This document shows positions 9,001-17,951 of a DNA stretch of 64,000 nt, one piece after another. Source of the stretch: Oryzomonas japonica (GTDB lineage: Bacteria > Desulfobacterota > Desulfuromonadia > Geobacterales > Pseudopelobacteraceae); NCBI RefSeq assembly GCF_008802365.1, contig NZ_VZQZ01000001.1, forward strand, positions 372,001 to 436,000, written 5' to 3'. How positions within the stretch are numbered: position 1 is the stretch's first letter; every line of letters begins with the position of its first letter. A program made the translations under genes and the position numbers. The notes under the pieces are model-generated. The model was not told where the DNA came from. It made no database searches and saw nothing but the letters and a program-made list of their open reading frames with translations.

Positions 9001-9594
9001 GTGGGCGCCCGGGTGTTGTTGGGGTGGCTGCTCCTGCGAGATGCCGGGGCGGAGTGCCTGGATACCTTTGGGCTCGATTGCACCATGCGACGCGTGTTAA
9101 AGGAAGATTCGGACCGGGAGGGAGCGCACCGTGCCGCTCAACTCCTCGGAGCCTTGCTGGCAGGGGCCGCCCCGGATGGCTTCGGACAGGAAGGGATGCC
9201 AACGGCTGCCATGGCGAGAGTCTTTTCCTCTCCGGCCTGCCGTGATTTCATGCTGGTTCACGAAAGCGGCGGCGTCGAGTGGTTCAACAAGGAGCGCTTT
9301 GAGGAACTGGCCGCATGGCTCACCGTGATCGGCCTGGTGGAATTGGCGTTGCAACGACCGACCAGCCGCACCGTTTCGGCGTGGTTGACCGCGGCCAGCC
9401 GGGAACGGGAAGCCTGGATCGCTCTGGCCGCCCATGCCGGCTACCGCAGCAACCTGTTTCAGCAATTATTGGAACCGACGCTGAAAACCGGCGTTGGAAC
9501 TCCGGTAAAACGAGCGAAAGGAAAGGGCACGGATGCTCAAGGCGACGCTCGAGCGCATACGTCAAAAAAACCGGACGACACGCTACCCCGCTGA
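6040..9594 (+). CDS. Large GH13 (alpha-amylase family) glycosidase or transglycosidase
   Basis: A 1184-aa protein without a signal peptide, so probably cytoplasmic. The GH13 catalytic barrel occupies about residues 300-780. Region I is DMVPNHTG (D415), region II RFDAA (R533, nucleophile D535), region III LLAEAF (acid/base E600) and region IV NNPDE (D661). The last replaces the usual NHD. About 290 residues before and 400 after the barrel match nothing I recognise. The role is probably storage alpha-glucan metabolism, but substrate and reaction type cannot be read from sequence. Its 3' end overlaps the next gene by 62 bp, so the genes 6040-13284 are probably one transcription unit. Confidence 0.85.
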   Translation: MTELSSALAYFPRTIQISAQHWRDLDLGALSQLIATRGIPAVIFYRQLAFKLNRDQGPAAPPVHAGHLVLYAMLLKVYRHIIDVYGERATPGVMVDALQRGGYDPAGAGTVATLERFVALFPPDDVLQGVQQSDEWLGAAGERGRRLVLRELLLLRLAAQNPALDSFRPILDDRVLADETAYPAMAAGMQTALKQGPLLAELRCTLGEALWAPINSAPTSLAGQLGFIRTQWTKLLPPELLEEVAVAFDILVEEEREWGGAGEPGPPPVLEFGRAGHQGQAGGSSVFGGYDYPEYEGFSPDADWMSNVVLIAKMVYVWLDQLAKQYGWPITRLDQVPDGELDRLAAAGITGLWLIGVWERSPASQRIKQLCGNSDAIASAYSLYDYEIAADLGGWDALGSLRERAGQRGIRLASDMVPNHTGIYSRWVIQHPDWFVQTDYPPFPTYHFNGDDLSRSGDACIQIEDGYWTKTEAAVVFRLIERATGRIRYIYHGNDGTSIPWNDTAQLNYLIPEVREAVIQTILHVAHNFPIIRFDAAMTLAKKHYQRLWFPIRGLGGGIPSRAEHGMSREEFDALFPVEFWREVVDRVAAEAPGTLLLAEAFWLMEGYFVRTLGMHRVYNSAFMNMLKMEENAKYRQTIKNVLEFNPEVLKRFVNFMNNPDEKTAVEQFGAQGKYFGACVLLATMPGLPMLGHGQIEGFHEKYGMEYKRAYWDEAVDAGLVRGHEMWIFPLLRRRWLFSGAENFVLYDFYAGPTVDENVFAYSNRVGEQRALVLYHNRYASCAGWIKDSAAFAAKAAGDATELRRTTLGAALGVTADDHLYYAFRDHTQGLEYVRSGRELAEKGLYVELGEYQFHVFMDFREIRDDGEGSWRKLCATLGGRGVENLEDERKQQRYASLNAAFQAVLQLVPVPKESAVAAKPGNVARAAQRFLAVLHAHLAGGVSGADAVLKTISVWHEFMTAFTALKPAAKAARSAHAGLVELLDAPVGARVLLGWLLLRDAGAECLDTFGLDCTMRRVLKEDSDREGAHRAAQLLGALLAGAAPDGFGQEGMPTAAMARVFSSPACRDFMLVHESGGVEWFNKERFEELAAWLTVIGLVELALQRPTSRTVSAWLTAASREREAWIALAAHAGYRSNLFQQLLEPTLKTGVGTPVKRAKGKGTDAQGDARAHTSKKPDDTLPR

Positions 9595-10288
9595 GCCGGC
9601 GTCCCTGCCGGAGCTGTTCCGGGGCTATCCGCAGCTCGACCCGGCCAGGTGCCCGCCCGGCTGTACCTGCTGCACCGAGGTCTGCCCGGTGGCTGCCATC
9701 TACCACGCCAATGGTCTGGCCGTGGACTTGGGCAAATGCCTCTTCTGCCCCGAATGCGAACGGGCCTGCCCCACCGGCGCGGTGCGTTTCACCGCCGACG
9801 AAAAGCTGGCCACGTCGGAACGCGAGGACCTGGTGGTCCGGGAGGGGGAAGAACGCCGGCTGGCCCATGACCTGGGCAAAGAGTTGGTGTCCCTGTACGG
9901 CCGCTCCTTCAAGCTGCGGGAGGTAAGCGCCGGCGGCTGCAACGCCTGCGAGGCCGACACCAATGTGCTCTCCACGGTCGGGTACGACCTGGGGCGCTTC
10001 GGCATCCAGTTCGTGGCCTCACCGCGTCATGCCGACGGCATGTTCGTCACCGGGCCGGTTACGGAGAACATGCGTATCGCCCTGCTCAAGACCTGGGAGG
10101 CGATCCCCGGCCCCAAGGTGCTCATTGCCGCCGGGGCCTGTGCCATCGACGGCGGCCCGTTTCACGGGCACCACGAGGTGCATGACGGGGTCGATACATT
10201 TCTGCCGGTGGATCTCTACATCCCCGGCTGCCCACCCCATCCCCTGACCATCCTGGACGGGTTGCTGCGGCTGTTGGGGAGGAGATAG
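9533..10288 (+). CDS. Ferredoxin-fused NuoB/hydrogenase small-subunit-like protein
   Basis: A 251-aa protein with two parts. Residues 40-80 carry Cys clusters: C44, C46, C47, C51, then a canonical CxxCxxCxxxCP at C69-C79. Residues 125-250 resemble the 20-kDa subunit of complex I and group 4 [NiFe] hydrogenases (NuoB, HycG, EchC). The four proximal cluster ligands C136, C139, C203 and C233 (in GCNAC, GAC and PGCPPHP) are all kept. Such subunits normally work with a NuoD/HycE-like large subunit, but none is in this window. The start has a strong upstream GGAAAGGG although it lies inside the previous gene. It is presumably an electron-transfer protein of unknown partner. Confidence 0.85.
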   Translation: MLKATLERIRQKNRTTRYPAEPASLPELFRGYPQLDPARCPPGCTCCTEVCPVAAIYHANGLAVDLGKCLFCPECERACPTGAVRFTADEKLATSEREDLVVREGEERRLAHDLGKELVSLYGRSFKLREVSAGGCNACEADTNVLSTVGYDLGRFGIQFVASPRHADGMFVTGPVTENMRIALLKTWEAIPGPKVLIAAGACAIDGGPFHGHHEVHDGVDTFLPVDLYIPGCPPHPLTILDGLLRLLGRR

Positions 10289-10292
10289 GCCG

Positions 10293-11111
10293 ATGAAGCA
10301 GACGACCATAGACGGTATAGCCCTGAACCTCGCCTCGCCGGTGAACCTTACGCTGAAATGGGTGGGGCAGGAGGAGTTGCTCACCCAGTTGCTGGCGGCC
10401 TGGATGGTGATCGACGCACGGGACATCCCCTTCAATCCCCGCCTGGTGGGGCGGCCGGGGGTGGGGAAGACCACCCTGGCCTATGCAGCGGCCCTGCGTC
10501 TGGGGCGACCGGTCTATCTCTATCAGGCCACCATGGACACCCGGCCCGAAGACTTGATCATCTCGCCGGTGATCAGCCCGGATGGCAAGATCCAGTACGC
10601 CGCCTCGTCCCTGGTTTCGGCGATGCTCGCCGGAGGGGTGCTGATACTGGACGAGGGGAACCGTATGAGCGAGAAGGCCTGGGCCTCACTGGCGCCGCTG
10701 TTGGACGACCGCCGCTACGTGGAGTCCATCGTCACCGGCCTGCGCATCCCGGCGGCCCGGGATTTTCGCATCGTCGTCACCATGAACGAGGACTCCTCAA
10801 CCTTCGAGGTGCCGGAATACATCCACTCCCGGCTTCAGCCCCAGATCTACATCGACTTCCCGGCTGCCGACGAGGAGTTGCTGATCCTCAGGGAGAACCT
10901 CCCCTTCAGCAGCGGCCGCATCCTGCAGTACGTGGTGGATTTCCTACAGCGCGCCCATGCCGCCGATGAAGCCTATTCCGTGCGGGACGGCATCAATATC
11001 GCCCGCTATGCCCTCAAAATGATGCATATGCAGGGAACGGAGGCTGCCGAATTGCTCCCCCTGGCCGTGGAACGGGTGTTGGGGGACGAGGCCCTGGAGT
11101 ATCTGAAATAG
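10293..11111 (+). CDS. MoxR-family AAA+ ATPase
   Basis: A 272-aa AAA+ ATPase with Walker A GRPGVGKTT (about residues 51-59), Walker B VLILDEGNRM (about 115-124) and a sensor-1 region ending VTMNED. MoxR ATPases act as chaperones in metal-cofactor insertion or complex assembly, usually with a VWA-domain partner. It starts five bases after the previous stop, with GGGGAGG upstream. No VWA protein is adjacent; the next gene encodes a two-domain protein of unknown function. The likely role is maturation or remodelling of something encoded in this cluster. Confidence 0.88.
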   Translation: MKQTTIDGIALNLASPVNLTLKWVGQEELLTQLLAAWMVIDARDIPFNPRLVGRPGVGKTTLAYAAALRLGRPVYLYQATMDTRPEDLIISPVISPDGKIQYAASSLVSAMLAGGVLILDEGNRMSEKAWASLAPLLDDRRYVESIVTGLRIPAARDFRIVVTMNEDSSTFEVPEYIHSRLQPQIYIDFPAADEELLILRENLPFSSGRILQYVVDFLQRAHAADEAYSVRDGINIARYALKMMHMQGTEAAELLPLAVERVLGDEALEYLK

Positions 11112-11113
11112 AA

Positions 11114-11290
11114 CCTGAAACCGTGACGCCTCCATGCCTTCGTTGGTCCGAAGGGCCTCTGCCCTTGCCCTCGAGAAGGTGCGCACCTGGTCGGCGGAGG
11201 ACCGATGAAGCGAGTGGTTTGACGCGGCAGGGCGGCGGGCAGGCCCCGGCTCTTCCGGGCACTGCGGCATTCCGGCGTCACGGTTTCAGG
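11114..11290. repeat. 177-bp element with 17-bp perfect terminal inverted repeats, copy 1 of 2
   Basis: The ends CCTGAAACCGTGACGCC (11114-11130) and GGCGTCACGGTTTCAGG (11274-11290) are exact inverted repeats. A related element lies at 59049-59226 with similar ends and shared internal blocks such as GGCGGAGGACCG and GAGTGGTTTG. It contains no ORF and fills the whole gap between two genes. It could be a MITE-like element or a folded RNA. Confidence 0.8.
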
Positions 11291-11307
11291 TAAGAAAGTC
11301 CTGACCT

Positions 11308-13284
11308 ATGCCCAGCCGCCTTCACCTGGAAACCTTCGGCCCCGTCCACGCCCTGCCCATTCTGCATTACCGGTTGGAGTTCGCCCATCTGGTGCGCCAA
11401 GCCGTCCTGCAGGTCAGGCCCGACTGCATCGCCATTGAACTCCCCTCCACACTGGAAGAGCGGTTCATCCAGGCGGTGCGCAGACTGCCGCAGGTCTCGG
11501 TCATCTCCTACGATTCCACCCCCCGTTCCGCTCCCAACGCCGCCTCAAACAAAACCATCTATCTGCTGGTGGAACCGGCCGACCCGCTGGCGGAGGCCGC
11601 CCGCTGCGCCCTGGAACAGGCAATCCCGCTCCATCTGGTGGATGTCGACCTGGACGACTACCCTGCTGTGAAGGAGTTTTTGCCCGATTCCTATGCCATC
11701 CAGCGCATCGGGCTGGCCGACTATTTTCGGGAATACTGCCGTGCCACGGAGGGTACAGCACCGCGCCGAGAGGACCTCCGGCGCGAACAGGGGATGGCTT
11801 TCCGGTTGCAACAACTGGCACCGTGCCATGAACGCATCCTGTTTGTGGGCGGCATGGCCCATGTGAGGCGGATCAAGGAGTTTTACGGGCAACCGCGCAG
11901 CGAACCGCTGGGCAGGGTGCGCCGCAACGATGTCCGCATCTCCAGTCTCCATCCCGACTCCTGCGGAGAGGTCATGGGCGAGTTTCCCTTTGCCTCGGCC
12001 ATCTACGAGATGCGCCGCAACGGCCTGCCGCCGGAGCGGAAAGGGGCGGCGCCCTCCCTGCGGCGGCGCTTTAACGCGCTGGAGTTGATCGCGGGGGGGA
12101 AACAGGCTATTCCCGAACAGGAGGTCATGCGCGCGGCCATGGAAAGCAGCGCGCGAAAGGTGGGAGCGAGCGGGGAGATGCCGGACCGGCAGCGTATCCA
12201 TCTGCGCCTGTTCGAACAGGCCGCCCGGCATTACCGGCAGGAAACGGGAGAACAGATCCACTACTGGCAGAAACGGGCCTTTTTTCGTTTCTGTCGCAAC
12301 TATGCCGCCCTTTCGGGACAATTGCTCCCCGACCTCTTCCAACTCCTGACCGCTGCCCGGGGGTGCGTGGACGACAACTTCGCCTACGCCTTCTGGCGGT
12401 TGGCCGAATGCTATCCCTGGCAACGGGAGGATGCGGAGATTCCGCTGCTGCGCCTGCGGGTCGAGGACCTGTGGGACCAGAGCCGCACGATCCGCTTTCG
12501 CCCCCGCAAGCGGTCGGACAAGGGGCGCTCCGGCTTGCGGTTCCTCAAGCGGAAACGGGAACAGCGGCCGGGCGAATGGCTGGAGGGATTCAACGAGGGT
12601 TCGATCTGCTCCTGGCCGCCCGAGGACATCATCATCGAAAACTACGGCAAGCTTCTGCGGCGGACCGGGATACGGCAACTCTCCGAGGAGCAGAGCCGGG
12701 TGGAGCCCCTGAGTACCTCGCTGCTGGACGGCATCGACCTGCGCGAAACGATCCGCAACCAACCACACGACGGGCGTATCTATGTGTGGGAACGGATGCG
12801 GATCAAAGGCGGCGTGGGAAGTGTGGTGGTCATCTTCGACGAGGATCGCCGCAACCGCTACCCTTTTGCCATGACCTGGCTGGGAGAGCACGAACAGGAA
12901 TCCGACATGGCCTTTTACGCCACCGAACCGAGCGACAACGTGAGCGGACCGGGCATCTGCCGTTGCGAGTACGGCGGGCTGCTGCTCTCCTATCCGCCGC
13001 GCCGGATGCGGGATGTGTGGCAGGACCCATCATACCGGGGATGGGGGACCAAGGCCGAAATCCTCCTCATGGCCGCCCTCGATTATTCTCCGGATCCCCA
13101 TGTGGTCTATGCGGCCGCCCGCCCGCCGCGCAGTATCTTCAAGCGCATCGCGGCCGGCATGGGGAAGAAGATTGTCTACATCCCCCTGGGGAGCCTGTCT
13201 CCCCCCGCGCTGAAGCGGATCAGGGTGATGCACCTGCTGTTTGGACATGACAAGCGGGAGATTGCTAAGGACTACATCTGGTAG
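11308..13284 (+). CDS. Two-domain protein with Tiki/TraB-superfamily-like N-terminus
   Basis: A 658-aa protein I cannot assign to a named family. The N-terminal 200 residues contain two GX2H motifs, G11-H14 (GPVH) and G182-H185 (GMAH). Between them are a conserved-looking acidic strand AIELP (E44) and an REQxMA segment (about 159-164). This is the pattern of the Tiki/TraB/ChaN/EreA metallohydrolase superfamily. The C-terminal 400 residues are rich in Arg, Trp and Tyr, with no motif I recognise. The element 11114-11290 separates it from the MoxR gene. The pairing of a MoxR ATPase with a TraB/ChaN-like protein recalls DUF5682-type clusters, an inference that needs a profile search. It ends at a strong bidirectional terminator. 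Confidence 0.7.
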   Translation: MPSRLHLETFGPVHALPILHYRLEFAHLVRQAVLQVRPDCIAIELPSTLEERFIQAVRRLPQVSVISYDSTPRSAPNAASNKTIYLLVEPADPLAEAARCALEQAIPLHLVDVDLDDYPAVKEFLPDSYAIQRIGLADYFREYCRATEGTAPRREDLRREQGMAFRLQQLAPCHERILFVGGMAHVRRIKEFYGQPRSEPLGRVRRNDVRISSLHPDSCGEVMGEFPFASAIYEMRRNGLPPERKGAAPSLRRRFNALELIAGGKQAIPEQEVMRAAMESSARKVGASGEMPDRQRIHLRLFEQAARHYRQETGEQIHYWQKRAFFRFCRNYAALSGQLLPDLFQLLTAARGCVDDNFAYAFWRLAECYPWQREDAEIPLLRLRVEDLWDQSRTIRFRPRKRSDKGRSGLRFLKRKREQRPGEWLEGFNEGSICSWPPEDIIIENYGKLLRRTGIRQLSEEQSRVEPLSTSLLDGIDLRETIRNQPHDGRIYVWERMRIKGGVGSVVVIFDEDRRNRYPFAMTWLGEHEQESDMAFYATEPSDNVSGPGICRCEYGGLLLSYPPRRMRDVWQDPSYRGWGTKAEILLMAALDYSPDPHVVYAAARPPRSIFKRIAAGMGKKIVYIPLGSLSPPALKRIRVMHLLFGHDKREIAKDYIW

Positions 13285-13302
13285 CGGGTGGGGCGGACAA
13301 TA

Positions 13303-13343
13303 AAAAAGCCCCCCGAAGTCTTCAGACCTCGGGGGGCTTTTTA
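13303..13343. terminator. Bidirectional rho-independent terminator
   Basis: A 14-bp perfect stem (AAAAAGCCCCCCGA paired with TCGGGGGGCTTTTT) with an inner GTCT/AGAC stem. It separates the 11308 gene from the convergent purA. Confidence 0.93.
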
Positions 13344-13358
13344 TTGGTCAAAGAGCGG

Positions 13359-14791
<1,433 letters not shown>

Positions 14792-14794
<3 letters not shown>

Positions 14795-16114
14795 GTTTTC
14801 AATAGCCTGCTGGTTTTCTTCAATAAAAGTAACAAGATCTTCGTTCAGTAGCATTTCCCTGGTGATTTTGAACCGTTTGCCGTCACGGACACGCACGGCG
14901 GTATAGGTGTCGTTGCCGCACGCTTCATCTCCAATGATCAGCATGCTGCGGATATTCATGCGGCGGGCATAGGTCAGAGAGTCTTCGTACTCCCTGCGGA
15001 TGATGTCCCGTGCGGCGGTGTAACCGCGGGAACGGAGCAGGCGCGCCACCTCCAGTACCTCGCGCCGGTCGTCGCGGCTGTTGAACAACAGGAAGTCGCG
15101 GGTGGTGCTGGCCTCAACGTCGGGCCGCCGTTCCAGCGCCTGGAGCAGGCTGAGCACGTTAAAGGTAAAGCCGGTGGCCGGGGCGGCGAAACCATAGCGG
15201 GCCGTCAGGTTGTCGTAGCGGCCGCCGCTGCAGACCGGCTCGCCCAGACCGCTGACAAATCCCTCGAAGGTGATGCCGGTATGATAGCCCAGCCCACGAA
15301 TCTCTCCCAGGTCTATGGTCAGGTGGTCGCTGACCCCGTGGATATCCAGGATATCCAACACCTGGCGCAGGTTCGCAAGCGCCGAGCGGGAACGCTGGTT
15401 GACTACCACTTTCTCTGCCTCCGCCACTACTTCGCGCCCGCCGAAAAGGCGCGGCAGGGCTGCGATCTCGCGACGGGATGCTTCCGTAACCGTGCTGGCG
15501 GCCAGCACCTTCGACACGGCCGACACATCCTTGCGCGCGATGGCCTCCTGCAACTCCCGCAGCGGCTGGCCGTCCAGGCCGGAGGCGGCCATGATCCCGC
15601 GGCAGAACTCCACCTGTCCCAGGTCGATCTTGAAGTTGTCGAAGCCGAGTTGTTGCATGGCCTCGATCGCCATGGTCACCATTTCCGCATCAGCCTCGGG
15701 CGAGTCGAGACCGATCAGTTCCACCCCCGACTGGAAGAGTTCCCGACTGCGGCCGGTCTGGCTTTCGGTCTGGCGCAGGACACGCCCGCTGTAGCTGATG
15801 CGGTGGGGTAGGGGCCAGCCGGACAGGCGGGTCGCCACGATACGGGCGATCTGCGGCGTAATATCCGGCGGGAAAGCCAGCAGGCGCCCGGTTTGACGGT
15901 CGTCGAAACGGTAGGTTTTGCCCTTCAGCTCCTCTCCCATGCCGATGGTCAGCACATCTTCATATTCCAGCTTAGGGGGGATAATGCGCCGAAACCCCCA
16001 CAGCTCGAAGACGTGGCGAATCTTCGCTTCTATAAAACCGATCTTGGCGGCGGCGTCGGGCAGGAAGTCGCTGACGCCGCGGGGGAGTGAAATGTCGGGT
16101 GATAACATGGTCAT
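14792..16114 (-). CDS. hisZ: ATP phosphoribosyltransferase regulatory subunit
   Basis: A 440-aa HisS paralogue that lacks tRNA charging and activates the short form of HisG in histidine synthesis. The class II synthetase core is visible: residues [10 protein letters not shown] near the start, motif 2 [19 protein letters not shown], and [14 protein letters not shown] where HisRS has RGLDYYT. These departures from HisRS motifs, together with its place before purA, favour HisZ. A C-terminal domain resembling the anticodon-binding fold (about 325-440) is retained, which makes it longer than many HisZ proteins. HisG is not in the window. Confidence 0.85.
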
Positions 16115-16177
16115 GTAGATCTATTCCTGAAAAGGATTGTCTTTCACACGCCCGGCCTGCGACGAGTACAAAGAATT

Positions 16178-16221
16178 CGGACCGGGAAGCCGTCCACAAG
16201 AAGGGGAGGCTTCCCGGTCCG
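16178..16221 (-). terminator. Rho-independent terminator
   Basis: A 14-bp stem (CGGACCGGGAAGCC/GGCTTCCCGGTCCG) followed on the minus strand by a short T-rich run, just past the end of the propeller-like gene at 16248. Confidence 0.85.
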
Positions 16222-16247
16222 TGTTGCCTAGGGGCCGGGTGGGTGGA

Positions 16248-17783
16248 CTATTCCACCTTCTTGATCGCCAGGGATGACGCCCCGCGGGTGGTTACCCCGG
16301 GGCGCTGCACGGTTTGCAGGATCAAAAGCTCGTTTTTGGCCTCGTCGAAATAATAGTCCGGCATGTAATTCTGGGTATCGCGGGTACGCCACTTTTCTTC
16401 CAGGGTCGAGCCGTTCCAAGCCATGCAGTAGACCGTGCCCTTCTTATAGGCCCGGGCATTGCCCAGCACCCAGAACCCGTCGTTCTTGCCCACCAGGATA
16501 AGTCCTCCGGCTGTTACCTGAATACGCATGTTCATGAATATCCAGCGATATTTATCCCCGGTTACACGGGCATTGACCGTGGTGTCCTCTTTCTGGAAAT
16601 ACAACTCCGAACCGCCGAACTTGTCGTTACTGCGCCATAGCTCTTTCCGGTCCTGGTCGTATATGATCAGGTAACCATCCGGGTTGATGACGGCAGTAAA
16701 CATCTTGCCGTCCTGGTCGCGGAATTGGTTAAAGGAGTAGATGTCGCCGAAGCGCGGCATCTTGATGGGGTTTTTCACGGAAATTTCGTTGCCGGAGCGG
16801 GTCGCCTCGAATACCTCGCCATAGAAATCGGCGTCACGGCCCATTGCCTGGGCATAGAGTTTTTTCGGCCCGCCGGCCAAGCTGAAGGTGCGGAAGAAAT
16901 AGGACAGGTCTCCGGCAAGCTTCACCAGCTTGTCGCCTTGTACCTGCCAGACCTGGGAGGCGAGTTCGTCGCCGCGAATGAGCGTCACGTAGATCTCAAG
17001 GCCCTTGCTGCCTGTGATCGTATCCAGTGAGAGGATCTTCTCGGAATTTCTGAATTCCGTCTCCGCAACCAGTTTCATGGTGCTGCCCTTGCGATAGTAG
17101 GAGAGGCGGCGGTCCTCGGCCAGAAACACCTCGCGGCTGCCGTCGGGCAGGGTATCCCCCAGGGCCACCAGATTGGCTGCACCGGTGAGGCGCTTGCTCT
17201 GCCAGCCGCCGGTGTTCCCCTGCTCCGTTTCCTTGGGTTTGATGAACTCAGCGACCGGGGCAACGCTAACCTGCTCTTTTTTGATGATATCGGACTTTGG
17301 CGCAGCAAGCGGTGCCTGAGCGGCTACGGTGACTGCTGCTGCAACCCCGGGAATGGCAGCCACGGGAGCGCCGGGTGCCGGTTGCCCGCTGAAATAAACC
17401 TTGTCCAGTTCGGCAGCCAGCTTTTCCGCCAGTTTTCCCACCGACGGGATCAGTTCCTCACTGCTGTCGCCCTGGATGTAGGCGCGAGTCAGGGTTTTGC
17501 CGGCGCTCGTCCTGGCCATGGCATCCATGCTAAAAACCTTGCCCAGAACGATATAGGTTCCGCTCACCACGGCATCGGCCTCGGCCGCGCTGCCGACAGC
17601 TATGATCTTGTCGCTATTGAGGCGTGCGGCCAGCAGGGCCTGGAGTGTGGCTTTCATCTCATCTTTGTTCGGCACGCCGATGGCGTTCATGTCGGCCACG
17701 AACACCCGCACCTGGGCTGCAAAAGCAGGCAGTGCCACCAGCGGAAGGAATAGCACGGCAAGCAGGACGATTAGTTTCTTCAT
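16248..17783 (-). CDS. Exported protein with FlgO/CsgG-like N-terminus and FG-GAP/VCBS-like propeller
   Basis: A 511-aa protein with a clear Sec signal peptide (residues 1-22, cleavage after AFA). Residues 23-135 look like the FlgO/CsgG type, with A-E-A-D-A-V-V-S-G-T-Y resembling the strand that follows the helix in those lipoprotein families. A low-complexity Ala/Pro linker (about 137-170) follows. Residues 190-505 consist of repeating beta-strand units with D-x-D/N-G-x elements (for example RDQDGK, NPDGY, YDQDRK) as in FG-GAP or VCBS propellers. It is likely periplasmic or surface-associated. It lies downstream of the porin on the same strand, but a strong terminator separates them. Confidence 0.75.
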   Translation of the reverse strand: MKKLIVLLAVLFLPLVALPAFAAQVRVFVADMNAIGVPNKDEMKATLQALLAARLNSDKIIAVGSAAEADAVVSGTYIVLGKVFSMDAMARTSAGKTLTRAYIQGDSSEELIPSVGKLAEKLAAELDKVYFSGQPAPGAPVAAIPGVAAAVTVAAQAPLAAPKSDIIKKEQVSVAPVAEFIKPKETEQGNTGGWQSKRLTGAANLVALGDTLPDGSREVFLAEDRRLSYYRKGSTMKLVAETEFRNSEKILSLDTITGSKGLEIYVTLIRGDELASQVWQVQGDKLVKLAGDLSYFFRTFSLAGGPKKLYAQAMGRDADFYGEVFEATRSGNEISVKNPIKMPRFGDIYSFNQFRDQDGKMFTAVINPDGYLIIYDQDRKELWRSNDKFGGSELYFQKEDTTVNARVTGDKYRWIFMNMRIQVTAGGLILVGKNDGFWVLGNARAYKKGTVYCMAWNGSTLEEKWRTRDTQNYMPDYYFDEAKNELLILQTVQRPGVTTRGASSLAIKKVE

Positions 17784-17895
17784 GGTTTCTCCTCAGCCTG
17801 TTTCGGGGAACATTTGTTTCGGGACGGTCAATTCTGTATTGAAATGATGAATAACAGTAGGCCGTGGGATTATCGCAAAATAGGCCGGACATGTC

Positions 17896-17924
17896 AAAAA
17901 AAAAGGGCGGGATTGCTCCCGCCC
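17896..17924 (-). terminator. Strong rho-independent terminator of the porin gene
   Basis: On the minus strand GGGCGGGAGCAATCCCGCCC is followed by nine T residues. The porin stop codon is 28 bp upstream. Confidence 0.95.
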
Positions 17925-17951
17925 TCAAGGGTTTATTACAGATGAAACGGT

